Notes: a model not told the origin generated them from the letters alone. A stretch of 41,034 nt of DNA from Aquimarina litoralis (GCF_019295435.1 NZ_WEKL01000001.1:1-41034), one strand, 5' to 3'. Numbered from the stretch's first letter, positions 25,847 to 34,554 are shown. Program-made: numbers and translations.

Positions 25847-26546
25847 TCTTGCAATCATACCAGCTAGAGGTGGAAGTAAGCGTATACCTGGGAAAAATAT
25901 TAGACCTTTTTTAGGGAAACCTATTATAGCTTATTCCATAGAATCGGCAATAGATTCAGGTATATTCGATTCAGTAATGGTTTCTACCGATAGCGATGAA
26001 ATAGCAAAAACAGCAAAAGAATATGGAGCTGAAGTTCCTTTTTTAAGGAGTGTAAAAAATGCTGATGATCATGCAACACTTTCCGATGTTGTAATGGAAG
26101 TAATCCATTCCTATAAAGAAAAAGGAAAAGAATATGATAACATATGTTGTATATTACCTACAGCACCATTTATAAGCGGAAATAAAATAAAAAAAGGTTT
26201 TGAAGAACTAATTTCAAAAAAATTACAAAGCGTATTTCCAGTAATTGAATTTTCCTATCCTATCCAACGTTGTTTGGCTTTTGATGAAGGAAAAATAAAA
26301 ATGGTATGGAATGAATTTTTAAATTCTAGATCTCAGGACTTACCAAAACGTTTCCATGATACTGGTCAATATTATTGGTTAAATACGAAAGCATTTTTAA
26401 AAGAAGGAACCTTATTTACTAAGAACTCTGGTGCGATTATTATTTCTGAGTTAGAAGCACAAGATATCGATACTCTAACAGATTGGAAACTTGCAGAAAT
26501 AAAGTATGAACTAATGTTAGATTATGGGAAAGAAAATACTCTTTAG
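25839..26546 (+). CDS. pseF: Pseudaminic acid cytidylyltransferase
   Basis: The 235-residue enzyme activates pseudaminic acid with CTP, the last step before transfer. The CMP-sugar synthetase signature is seen at IIPARGGSKRIPGKNI (6-21), followed by FLGKPIIAYSI, and FHDTGQYYW further on suits the PseF subgroup. It is coupled to pseC by an 8-base overlap and overlaps pseG by 23 bases. Its presence confirms that the final activated sugar is of the nonulosonic acid class. Confidence 0.9.
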   Translation: MGNLAIIPARGGSKRIPGKNIRPFLGKPIIAYSIESAIDSGIFDSVMVSTDSDEIAKTAKEYGAEVPFLRSVKNADDHATLSDVVMEVIHSYKEKGKEYDNICCILPTAPFISGNKIKKGFEELISKKLQSVFPVIEFSYPIQRCLAFDEGKIKMVWNEFLNSRSQDLPKRFHDTGQYYWLNTKAFLKEGTLFTKNSGAIIISELEAQDIDTLTDWKLAEIKYELMLDYGKENTL

Positions 26547-27546
26547 AGCAGATGGAAATTCTTCTATTGGTCTTGGACATTTGTATCGTCTTTTTGCCAT
26601 AGTTGAAATGGTTAAAGAATTATACGAATTTGTGTATATAGTTCGTGCTTCTTCCACCTCAGGTATAATACCAAACGAGTATACAAAACTTTTGATACCT
26701 GAAAATGTAGATGAAAAAGAAGAGCCAGAATGGTTAGCGAAAAGGTATGCTCCAAAAGAACATATCATTATAGCAGATGGATATGACTTTGTATCAAATT
26801 ATCAAAAGAAAATAAAGTCTTTAGGCTTTTCACTGGTTTATATTGATGATTTGGTAAAGGAACACATGTATGCTGATATTGTAATTAATCATTCGCCATC
26901 ATTAAAGTCTTTAGATTTTAGTTCAGAATCATACACTAAATTTGCTTTAGGAACAGAATATTCGATTTTACGACCTTTTTTTATTGAAAAAGCAAAAGAG
27001 AGGAAGGAAAAAACAAGTATCAATAATGTTTTTATTTGTTTTGGGGGATCAGATTTTTATGATTTAACTTATAAAAGTGTAGAAGGAGTTGTTGGAATAA
27101 ATGATGTAAAAGAGATTCATGTTGTGTTAGGAGGAGCTTATAATTATGAAGATATCCATGATTTGATCAAAGATAAAAAGGACAAAGTTTTTATACACAG
27201 GAATTTAGCTGAGAAAGAAATGCTTAATATTATGGATAAGTGTGATCTTGCCATAGTGCCAACAAGCACAATTTGTTATGAGGTTTGTTGTGTGAAAATG
27301 TTGATTTTTGGAGGGTATTATGTTGATAATCAAATAAATATTTATAAAGGATTTCTGAATAATGATGTTATTTATCCTGGAGGTGATTTTAAAAAATATT
27401 CTTCAGGTGATTTTAAAGAAAAAGTGGAGGATATAATGAAAAATCAAACTTCAGATTTCAAAAAAAAACTTGCAAATCAATATAAGTTGTTTGACGGAAA
27501 CCAGAAAAAACGTTTTTTAAAATTATTAAATGAATTAGAAGTATGA
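26524..27546 (+). CDS. pseG: UDP-sugar hydrolase of the pseudaminic acid pathway (PseG-like)
   Basis: The 340-residue GT-B-fold protein would remove UDP from the 2,4-diamido-trideoxy sugar to free the substrate of PseI. The N-terminal motif FRADGNSSIGLGHLYR holds the expected catalytic His (H19) within GxGHxxR. IVPTSTICYEVCCVKM near residues 245-260 corresponds to the nucleotide-binding C-terminal domain. It starts inside pseF (23-base overlap) and overlaps the next gene by four bases. Sequence is moderately divergent from better-known PseG proteins, which could reflect a different acyl group on the substrate. Confidence 0.85.
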   Translation: MGKKILFRADGNSSIGLGHLYRLFAIVEMVKELYEFVYIVRASSTSGIIPNEYTKLLIPENVDEKEEPEWLAKRYAPKEHIIIADGYDFVSNYQKKIKSLGFSLVYIDDLVKEHMYADIVINHSPSLKSLDFSSESYTKFALGTEYSILRPFFIEKAKERKEKTSINNVFICFGGSDFYDLTYKSVEGVVGINDVKEIHVVLGGAYNYEDIHDLIKDKKDKVFIHRNLAEKEMLNIMDKCDLAIVPTSTICYEVCCVKMLIFGGYYVDNQINIYKGFLNNDVIYPGGDFKKYSSGDFKEKVEDIMKNQTSDFKKKLANQYKLFDGNQKKRFLKLLNELEV

Positions 27547-28181
27547 TAATTCAAATACTAGTTGACAACCCTAATTCGTGGATCATTCCATATACTAATG
27601 AATTAATAAATACTATTAAACTGAAATTTGGGTATTCACCAGTTCTCTTACATGATCATAGCGAAGTCGTAGCTGGTGAACTATTATTTTTGTTGTCATG
27701 TGAGAAAATTTTTAGAGCCCTTCATTTGAATAAGCATAATTTAGTAGTTCATGAAAGTGATCTTCCAAAAGGAAAGGGATGGTCGCCTGTTACGTGGCAG
27801 GTATTAGAAGGTAAAAAGGAGATACCTGTTACATTATTTGAAGCTGTTGAAAAAGTTGATGCTGGAGAAATATATTTTCAGAAAAACATTGAATTAATAG
27901 GGCATGAACTTATAGATGAAATAAAAGATATGCAAGGTAGAATTACCAATGAATTAATTTTAAAATTCTTGGAAAATTATCCAAAGATCAATGGAACTGC
28001 TCAAAAAGGAAAAGAAACATTTTATAAAAAAAGAACACCTAATGATAGCGAGCTGGATATTAATAAATCAATTAAAGAACAGTTTGATCTATTAAGAGTT
28101 TGTGATAATGAAAGGTACCCTGCTTTTTTTGTGCACAATACAAAAAAGTATATAATAAAGATTTATAAAGAAGATGAATAA
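27543..28181 (+). CDS. Short formyltransferase-fold protein 1 of the pse block
   Basis: The 212-residue protein has a formyltransferase-like core. VVHESDLPKGKGWSP (68-82) aligns with the NxHxSLLPxxxGxxP motif of folate-dependent formyltransferases, and VDAGEIY (105-111) with the DxG block. The catalytic His (H70) and Asp (D106) are in place, but the usual Asn two residues before the His is Val68. It is too short for methionyl-tRNA formyltransferase (about 310) and lacks the C-terminal tRNA domain. By context it would transfer a formyl group from N10-formyltetrahydrofolate to an amino sugar in the pseudaminic route, possibly in place of PseH. That is inference. It overlaps pseG by 4 bases. Confidence 0.75.
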   Translation: MIIQILVDNPNSWIIPYTNELINTIKLKFGYSPVLLHDHSEVVAGELLFLLSCEKIFRALHLNKHNLVVHESDLPKGKGWSPVTWQVLEGKKEIPVTLFEAVEKVDAGEIYFQKNIELIGHELIDEIKDMQGRITNELILKFLENYPKINGTAQKGKETFYKKRTPNDSELDINKSIKEQFDLLRVCDNERYPAFFVHNTKKYIIKIYKEDE

Positions 28182-28854
28182 TTTTGTTGTATTATCAGAA
28201 AAAACATGGAATACCCGATTGGTAGAAAATCTAAAAAAAAATATTCCAGATGCTCAATGGTTACTGATAAATAATAAGAGTGATTTTTTATTAGAAAATT
28301 TAAAAAAAATCAATCCTAGTAAAATATTTATTCCACATTGGTCATATATTATTCCTGCGGAAATTTTTTCATCTTTTGAATGTATTGTTTTTCATATGAC
28401 AGATTTACCTTATGGAAGAGGTGGTAGTCCTTTGCAAAATTTAATTGTTCGAGGACATAAAAAGACCAAAGTTTCTGCATTAAAAGTGGTAAAAGAGTTA
28501 GATGCAGGTCCGATTTATCTGAAACAAGAATTAGATCTTTACGGAACAGCAGAGGAAATTTTTATTCGTACCAATGAAACAATTGAAGAAATGATTGTTA
28601 AAATCGTTTCAAATAATTTATCACCTATTGAGCAGGAAGGAGAGCCAGTTTTTTTTAAAAGGAGAAAACCAGCTATGAGTGAAATAGCGCAGATAGATGA
28701 AATAGGTAAACTCTATGATCACATTAGAATGTTGGATGCTGAAGGTTATCCCAAAGCATATTTTGAAAATGATCACTTTAAATTTGAATTTACTAGAGCA
28801 AGTTTGAAATCCAATAATACAATATTAGCAGATGTTAGAATCATTAAGAAATAA
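28174..28854 (+). CDS. Short formyltransferase-fold protein 2 of the pse block
   Basis: The 226-residue protein is a second, clearly different formyltransferase-like protein. IFIPHWSYIIPAEIF (about 51-65) matches the strand and helix before the active site in these enzymes. VFHMTDLPYGRGGSP (72-86) carries the catalytic His (H74) and LDAGPIYL (109-116) the Asp (D110); Val72 stands where Asn is usual. It overlaps the first formyltransferase-like gene by 8 bases and the PIG-L gene by 23. Two such proteins in one pathway suggest two different amino positions, or one that lost activity. The substrate is inferred from context only. Confidence 0.75.
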   Translation: MNNFVVLSEKTWNTRLVENLKKNIPDAQWLLINNKSDFLLENLKKINPSKIFIPHWSYIIPAEIFSSFECIVFHMTDLPYGRGGSPLQNLIVRGHKKTKVSALKVVKELDAGPIYLKQELDLYGTAEEIFIRTNETIEEMIVKIVSNNLSPIEQEGEPVFFKRRKPAMSEIAQIDEIGKLYDHIRMLDAEGYPKAYFENDHFKFEFTRASLKSNNTILADVRIIKK

Positions 28855-29542
28855 AAGAATACTACTAGTAGTAGCGCATCCAGATGATGAATTATTAGGC
28901 TTAGGAGCTACAATGCACAAACTTATTAAAGAATGCAATTGCGCTATAAGAACGATAATACTAGGAGAAGGAATCACTTCAAGATCAGATAAACGAGATC
29001 CAAAATTGTGGGAGGATGAATTGAAAAAGCATAGACAAAATATTGAGGATGCTAGAGCAGCAATAGGTTATGAATCAGTTGGTGTTTATGATTTCCCAGA
29101 TAATAGATTCGACTCGGTTGATTTGTTGGATATCGTTAAAGTAATTGAAGCGGAAAAACAAGAATTTCAACCAGAAATTATTTTTACTCATCACGGAGGA
29201 GATGTCAATATCGATCATCAAAGAACTTTTGAAGCGGTAATTACAGCTACTAGACCTATGGAACATGAAAAGGTGCATACAATAATCACTTTTGAAACGC
29301 CATCTGGTACAGAGTGGAGAGCATCTTCAGATCCTAAACATTTTATCCCTAATTTTTTTGTAGAGGTTTCTGAGGAAAATGTCGATGCTAAAATAAAAGG
29401 AATGGAAAGTTATGAATTCGAAAAAAGAGCTTTCCCTCATCCAAGATCACCAAAAGCATTGAAAGTTTTAGCACAGCAAAGAGGAATAATAGTAGGAAAA
29501 AAATATGCTGAAGCGTTTGTTATAATAAGAACAATAAGTTAA
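28832..29542 (+). CDS. PIG-L family deacetylase in the pse block
   Basis: The 236-residue zinc-dependent hydrolase has AHPDDE (15-20), whose H16 and D19 bind zinc, and HHGGDVNIDHQ (120-130), whose H129 is the likely third ligand. PIG-L/LmbE enzymes remove N-acetyl groups from GlcNAc-type sugars. Here, between the formyltransferase-like genes and pseI, it may free an amino group on a pathway sugar for re-acylation, or act on the finished sugar. It has no signal sequence and should be cytosolic. It starts within the previous gene (23-base overlap) and is six bases from pseI. Confidence 0.85.
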   Translation: MLESLRNKRILLVVAHPDDELLGLGATMHKLIKECNCAIRTIILGEGITSRSDKRDPKLWEDELKKHRQNIEDARAAIGYESVGVYDFPDNRFDSVDLLDIVKVIEAEKQEFQPEIIFTHHGGDVNIDHQRTFEAVITATRPMEHEKVHTIITFETPSGTEWRASSDPKHFIPNFFVEVSEENVDAKIKGMESYEFEKRAFPHPRSPKALKVLAQQRGIIVGKKYAEAFVIIRTIS

Positions 29543-29547
29543 AAAAA

Positions 29548-30591
29548 ATGAAGATAGGAAATAGAAATATAGGAGAGAATCATCCCTGTTTTATAATTGC
29601 AGAACTCTCAGCAAATCATAATGGAAGTTTAGAAGTTGCAATAGAAACAATTAGAGCAGCTAAAAGAACAGGAGCAGATGCCATAAAATTGCAAACATAT
29701 ACTCCAGACACTATGACCATTGATGAGAATAATGAGCACTTTCAAATTAAAGAAGGTACTTTGTGGGACGGAAAAACGCTGTATGAGCTTTATAAAGAAG
29801 CGTATACACCATGGGAATGGCATGAAGAGCTTTTTAAGGTTGCTGCTGAAGAAGGATTGATGTGTTTTTCTTCTCCTTTTGACATAACAGCTGTGGACTT
29901 TCTGGAGAAATTTGATGTACCCGTATATAAAATAGCATCTTTTGAGATTCAGGATATACCTTTAATAGAGTATACAGCTTCTAAAGGAAAGCCTATCATT
30001 ATTTCTACTGGAATTGCAACAAAAGAAGATATTCAATTGGCAGTTGATACGTGCAGAAATGTTGGCAATGAAGATATTGTTTTATTAAAATGTACATCCT
30101 CGTATCCTGCACCATTGGACTTGGCAAATTTAAATACAATTCCAGATATCAAGAATCAATTTAATGTTGAGGTAGGTTTTAGTGACCATACGTATGGTTC
30201 TTTAGCTCCAGCAATTGCAACAACTCTTGGTGCTAATGTTATTGAGAAACACTTCATCCTTAACAAATCAATTGGAGGACCTGACGCAGACTTTTCACTA
30301 GATGAAAAAGAGTTTACCGAAATGGTAAAAGCTGTAAGAGATACTGAAAAGATGCTTGGTGTACCTAATTATGAAGTTTCAGAGAAAGTAAAGAAAAATA
30401 GAAAATTTGCGCGATCCTTGTTTGTAGTAAAAGATATAAAAAAGGGCGATGTATTATCTTCAGAAAATGTAAGATCTATAAGACCTGGAAACGGAATGCA
30501 TCCTAAATATTACAATCAAATATTGGGCAAAACTGTAAATGAAGATATAAAAAGAGGAACTCCTCTTTCATTAAATCAAATAAATAGGTAA
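29548..30591 (+). CDS. pseI: Pseudaminic acid synthase
   Basis: The 347-residue enzyme condenses the free 6-deoxy di-N-acyl hexose with phosphoenolpyruvate, giving the nine-carbon sugar. The NeuB-type TIM-barrel is seen from AELSANHNGS (18-27) onward with KLQTYTPDTM and SFEIQDIPLIEY, and the C-terminal SAF domain (about 285-345) with RSLFVVKDIKKGD and IRPGNGMHPKYY is present. The SANHNGS motif and neighbours favour PseI over the NeuB or LegI versions. It closes the biosynthetic set begun by pseB and is five bases ahead of the amidotransferase-like gene. Confidence 0.92.
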   Translation: MKIGNRNIGENHPCFIIAELSANHNGSLEVAIETIRAAKRTGADAIKLQTYTPDTMTIDENNEHFQIKEGTLWDGKTLYELYKEAYTPWEWHEELFKVAAEEGLMCFSSPFDITAVDFLEKFDVPVYKIASFEIQDIPLIEYTASKGKPIIISTGIATKEDIQLAVDTCRNVGNEDIVLLKCTSSYPAPLDLANLNTIPDIKNQFNVEVGFSDHTYGSLAPAIATTLGANVIEKHFILNKSIGGPDADFSLDEKEFTEMVKAVRDTEKMLGVPNYEVSEKVKKNRKFARSLFVVKDIKKGDVLSSENVRSIRPGNGMHPKYYNQILGKTVNEDIKRGTPLSLNQINR

Positions 30592-30596
30592 CGCCT

Positions 30597-32378
30597 ATGC
30601 TACTTTTATTTAATTATTCAAGTGTTGCCGGCACTAACGAACTTATTGCAAATAACCTATCATTTCAGTATAAACTTAATGATAGGGAGTATTTTTTTGA
30701 AAATGAAATAGCATTTTTTTTTCTAATCTCAAATGCTAATATAAAAGATGAATTAGAATCCATTTTTTCTAAAGATACCCTTAGCATTGAGTTGATAAAA
30801 TCATCTCTTAAAGGTGATTATTTTGGCGTATTCATAGAAAAACTCACCTCAGAAATAATAGTGATCAGAGATAAATCAGGAATAAATACTGGATATTATC
30901 GACATGACGAGACAAACCGAAAATTGGTAATAAGTAGTTTAATGCATGAAATTACGCAATTTTCTTCTTGCAATTTTGATGATGAAGCCGTTTACCAGTT
31001 TTTATATTCTGATTACCTATGGGATGGTCAAACATTTTATAAAGAAGTAAACGAATTTAAAATAGGAGGAGAGTACTTTTTTGATAAGAACTTGCAATTA
31101 CTAAGAGAGGAAAAATTTGAAATTGTTTTTGATAACAAGGAGAACGATCTTTCTGAACAACAGAATATTAGTGTTTTAAGAGAAAAAATAGTTGAGGCTC
31201 ACAAAAAATATATCAATAAAGAAAATGTAGTTCTACTATCTGGGGGTATCGATTCAGTGGCAATTATTATTGCTTTAGATGATTTAATTAAAAAAGATAG
31301 AATAAAGGCTCATTCTTATAAAGTAAAAAACGCAATAAATGCTGATGAGACAGTATACGCGAAAAGCATAGCAAATCACTTGGATATCGATATTGATGTT
31401 TTTGAAACGGAATTAAGACAAAATACATCATCGTTAGAGTTTGAAAAATTAATATTAAAAATGAATAATCCATATATGGGTGTACACATTTTTAATGATA
31501 ATTTTGAAAATGTTGATAAGATAACATACTACGCTGGTCAAGACACAAGACTTCATACCCCTTCGGTCAATAAAGTAGATTTATTAGCATTCAACTTAAT
31601 TAATAAACCAAAAATAATTTTAAAATCACTAAATGGACTTATGTATATTTTAAGACCATTGTTTAAGTTATTTGAAGGATCTAGGAATAGAAAATTAAGA
31701 GGTCTATTAAGGGTAACATATATTTTTAATCTAAAAAAATACGTGTATAAATACTATTTTAAAATAGATAAGATGCACCTTAAATCTCAGGATTTACCTT
31801 TAGAGTTTTTTGATAAGTTTAAAAGCAATTATCAATTAGATTTAAGTAAAATTAATACTGCAAGAGGCTTGTATAATGAAATTGTAGCGCTAAAATGGAG
31901 AGAACAATACGTTTCGGATATTAGATATTTACAAGATATGGCTAGAATGAATAACTCATATATAGCTTTACCTTTTTATGATATGGAGATTGCGAAATAT
32001 AAAGCTGGAATACCCTTTAATTTAGCAATAAAAACCATGCTTGGGAAGGCTGAGTTCGGGGAAGCAAAAAAAATCGTTTATAAATATTTATTGCGTATGT
32101 CTCTTAAAGATAAGATAGATGATAAAACGTTCTACAGATCCAAAGCTGCACCAGCAACATTTTATGTTCTTTTTAATGAAGGATTGTCAAATACTATAAA
32201 ATCAGTTTTCACCTCTGATTTAAATTCGGAAAAACCATTTATCAAAAAATATAAGTTAGATAGGTTTATTAATAAGTTTATGGAAAAATCATTACCATGG
32301 AAGGAAGAGGATCAAGGCTATTTATTAAAAATATATAATACCGCAGCAATGATTTGTTATTATAACAGATTAATTTAA
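30597..32378 (+). CDS. Asparagine-synthetase-like protein lacking the catalytic cysteine
   Basis: The 593-residue protein has an N-terminal half that resembles the class II glutamine amidotransferase part of AsnB but starts MLLLFNYSS, without the Cys2 nucleophile. The synthetase half has the ATP pyrophosphatase motif VVLLSGGIDS (211-220) and an Asn-synthase domain to about residue 590. Without Cys2 it cannot take ammonia from glutamine in the usual way; it may use free ammonia or a different amine, or the N-terminal half may only be structural. In polysaccharide clusters such proteins amidate uronic acids or modify nonulosonic acids. The substrate here is unknown. It is five bases after pseI, so co-transcribed with it. 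Confidence 0.75.
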   Translation: MLLLFNYSSVAGTNELIANNLSFQYKLNDREYFFENEIAFFFLISNANIKDELESIFSKDTLSIELIKSSLKGDYFGVFIEKLTSEIIVIRDKSGINTGYYRHDETNRKLVISSLMHEITQFSSCNFDDEAVYQFLYSDYLWDGQTFYKEVNEFKIGGEYFFDKNLQLLREEKFEIVFDNKENDLSEQQNISVLREKIVEAHKKYINKENVVLLSGGIDSVAIIIALDDLIKKDRIKAHSYKVKNAINADETVYAKSIANHLDIDIDVFETELRQNTSSLEFEKLILKMNNPYMGVHIFNDNFENVDKITYYAGQDTRLHTPSVNKVDLLAFNLINKPKIILKSLNGLMYILRPLFKLFEGSRNRKLRGLLRVTYIFNLKKYVYKYYFKIDKMHLKSQDLPLEFFDKFKSNYQLDLSKINTARGLYNEIVALKWREQYVSDIRYLQDMARMNNSYIALPFYDMEIAKYKAGIPFNLAIKTMLGKAEFGEAKKIVYKYLLRMSLKDKIDDKTFYRSKAAPATFYVLFNEGLSNTIKSVFTSDLNSEKPFIKKYKLDRFINKFMEKSLPWKEEDQGYLLKIYNTAAMICYYNRLI

Positions 32379-32668
32379 AAATGGAAACAAATTTATATTG
32401 TAAAAGCTATTAAAAAGTAACTATAGTTATTCCCAATAAGATTTTTATTAATTGAAATTTAGATTTATTGATATTCTTATAGATTTTCGAACTAAAAAGA
32501 TGTAATATTAAAATAAAAATAATTGCATATAAATTCGGAGTAGTTTTTTGAAGACACTTTTACGGTTAAAAAGTAGTTTCATTTTGGTCAAATATGACTA
32601 TAGTCTCAATTTGAACGTGTTCCAAATTTCTATGAAAATCACCATAATGATTAAACATTAAAGCATAT
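32379..32668. other. Gene-free gap before the flippase gene
   Basis: A 290-base AT-rich gap with no convincing reading frame. A weak AT hairpin (ACTTTT with AAAAGT) lies near 32559-32577, but there is no T run. No full TAnnTTTG box is seen, so the promoter, if any, is unclear. This is the longest break in the polysaccharide run. Confidence 0.45.
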
Positions 32669-33892
32669 ATGCAGTTAATAAAAAAAAACTATGCTCTATT
32701 GAAATTTATTTCATTAAGTTATTTTGATAAAGCGATTATTTTTTTAGTACCGTTACTGGTACTTTATCTTTTTAATAGTAAGTCAATTTACGTATCGGTA
32801 GAGTATATTTATTCTATTGTACTTGTCGCTGTCCCTTTTTTAGATTTCGGATTAACAGGATATTTTTTTTATTATTATCGTGAACATAAGTCTAAAAGAA
32901 CAGCAATAATCGCAATATTTAACGCATTTCATATTCTTTATGCAGTATTGTTTACGATTGGTATTCTTTTCATTTTGGTTCATTACTTATGGATTCCTTT
33001 TGAAGATTATATTGTTTTTATAGTATTTAGATGTCTTTTCGTAGTACTGTTTATGTTTCTATCTTCTTATTATAGGTTGGTAAACAAACCTCAGAAAGCA
33101 CTTTTTGTTACTATTATTTCAAATATAATTTCATTAATCACAATATTTTGTTTTTATATTTTAAAACTAGAAGTTAATGTTTTTATAGTTTTTGTAGGAC
33201 AAATTTTATTTTGTTTTTATTTCTTTTTCAAAATCATCAAACGATTTGTCAAAAAAATGAATATAAATAAAAAAGTACTTTATGCTATTTTACACAAGTC
33301 ATTTCTATTCTCTTGGCCAACTATTATTCAGGCTTTTTTAATAATGTACATTGCCAATTACGGAAAAGTTAATGCACTACATTATTTGACTTTAGATGAA
33401 GCAACCTTATTATCTTTAACACAACGATATGCTATGTTAATTCAATTAACGCACACATCTATAGTTGCTTTTTTGATGAAAGATTTATATTTAGAAGAAA
33501 TTAAAGAAATTAACTTAAAAATACTTTTAAAATATATTACCCTTATAATATTAAGTGCTATAGTTGTATTCATAGTTCTTAGCATTAATTGGTATTTTAA
33601 AGCAATTGATATTACGAGTGAAAGGATTTTTCAGGTTTCTATAGCTATAATTGTATATACAGTATTGTGGTGTATTTATTCATATATTGAAATATTTTAT
33701 AGTAGGGAAAATAAAAACATTATTAAACTTTATTTAGCTATTGTAAATGCATTAGTTTTTATAGGGGTAATAAGTCTGTTTTCAATTCCTTTTCTTGAAA
33801 AAGTAATTTATGCGATGACGTGCAGTATCTTTGTGGCTTTAGTTACATCTACTGGTATTTTAATAAGAAGGCGCTATTATTTTAAAATATAA
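32669..33892 (+). CDS. Wzx-type lipid-linked oligosaccharide flippase
   Basis: The 407-residue, very hydrophobic protein has about 11-12 membrane helices and no soluble domain, as expected of a MATE/MOP-type Wzx flippase (usual length 400-480). It would move the undecaprenyl-linked repeat unit across the inner membrane. Sequence identity within Wzx is low and no motif fixes the identity; the call rests on topology, length, and position amid glycosyltransferase and Wzy genes. The stop codon overlaps the next ATG by one base (TAATG). Confidence 0.75.
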   Translation: MQLIKKNYALLKFISLSYFDKAIIFLVPLLVLYLFNSKSIYVSVEYIYSIVLVAVPFLDFGLTGYFFYYYREHKSKRTAIIAIFNAFHILYAVLFTIGILFILVHYLWIPFEDYIVFIVFRCLFVVLFMFLSSYYRLVNKPQKALFVTIISNIISLITIFCFYILKLEVNVFIVFVGQILFCFYFFFKIIKRFVKKMNINKKVLYAILHKSFLFSWPTIIQAFLIMYIANYGKVNALHYLTLDEATLLSLTQRYAMLIQLTHTSIVAFLMKDLYLEEIKEINLKILLKYITLIILSAIVVFIVLSINWYFKAIDITSERIFQVSIAIIVYTVLWCIYSYIEIFYSRENKNIIKLYLAIVNALVFIGVISLFSIPFLEKVIYAMTCSIFVALVTSTGILIRRRYYFKI

Positions 33893-34554
33893 TGAAAAAT
33901 ATTACAACACTTTTAATATCAATAATTCCAATTAATAAACTGAAGATTTATATGTATAACAAAATTTTTGGGTTTAATATATCATACGAATCAAAATTAG
34001 GGTATTTTAATATTTTTAAAGTAAATAAATTTGTTGTACAAAAATCAACTATTGGCAATTTTAACCTTATTCAGGCTGATAAAGTTATATTAAAAGAAGG
34101 AGCCTGGATTAATAAATTTAATAGGATCAAAAACTGTAATAAATTAATTTTAAAAGAAAAAGCCATTATTTTTAGTTGGAATTTTATCGCTGGTATTCCT
34201 ATGAATAGCACCCATAAGGGGCTCGTGTTTGAAAGACAAAATCTAACTTTAGGCAAAACTTCAGAAATTTTAAGGAGTAATTACGTGGATTTGACAAATG
34301 AAATTACAATTGGAGATAATGTTGTTTTTGCCGGAAACGGGTCAGAGTTATGGACACATGGTTTCGATACAAAAAGGAATTACCAAAGTGGATCTATTGT
34401 TCTCGGAAATAATATTTTCATAGGTTCTAACTGCACTTTTACAAAAAATGTGTCAGTTTGTGACAATGTAACAATTGGACCATCATCGGTTATATATAAA
34501 TCAATAAATGAAGAAGGAGTTTATTCTTCTCAGAAATTATACAAAGTAAAATAA
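33892..34554 (+). CDS. Hexapeptide-repeat acyltransferase
   Basis: The 220-residue protein has left-handed beta-helix repeats in its C-terminal half (from about 130; EITIGDNVVFAGNGSELWTH, then IVLGNNIFIGSNCTFTKN and VTIGPSSVIYKS), as in O-acetyltransferases of the WcaF/LacA group. The His in ELWTHGFD is a likely catalytic base, and N-terminal strands carry more irregular turns. It probably adds acetyl or a similar group from acyl-CoA to a sugar of the repeat unit; an N-acyl role in the pse pathway is an alternative. It joins the flippase and the next gene by one-base overlaps. Confidence 0.75.
   Translation: MKNITTLLISIIPINKLKIYMYNKIFGFNISYESKLGYFNIFKVNKFVVQKSTIGNFNLIQADKVILKEGAWINKFNRIKNCNKLILKEKAIIFSWNFIAGIPMNSTHKGLVFERQNLTLGKTSEILRSNYVDLTNEITIGDNVVFAGNGSELWTHGFDTKRNYQSGSIVLGNNIFIGSNCTFTKNVSVCDNVTIGPSSVIYKSINEEGVYSSQKLYKVK

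Noticed and set aside
27543-28854. Methionyl-tRNA formyltransferase (fmt) as the name of the two formyltransferase-fold genes
   Set aside because: They are about 100 residues too short, lack the C-terminal tRNA-binding domain, have lost the catalytic Asn, and sit in a sugar pathway.
30597-32378. A true asparagine synthetase (asnB)
   Set aside because: The nucleophilic Cys2 is missing and the gene is embedded in a polysaccharide operon.
33892-34554. The hexapeptide acyltransferase as the missing PseH
   Set aside because: It lies away from the pse block, after the flippase, and its repeats look more like O-acetyltransferases; it is kept only as an alternative.
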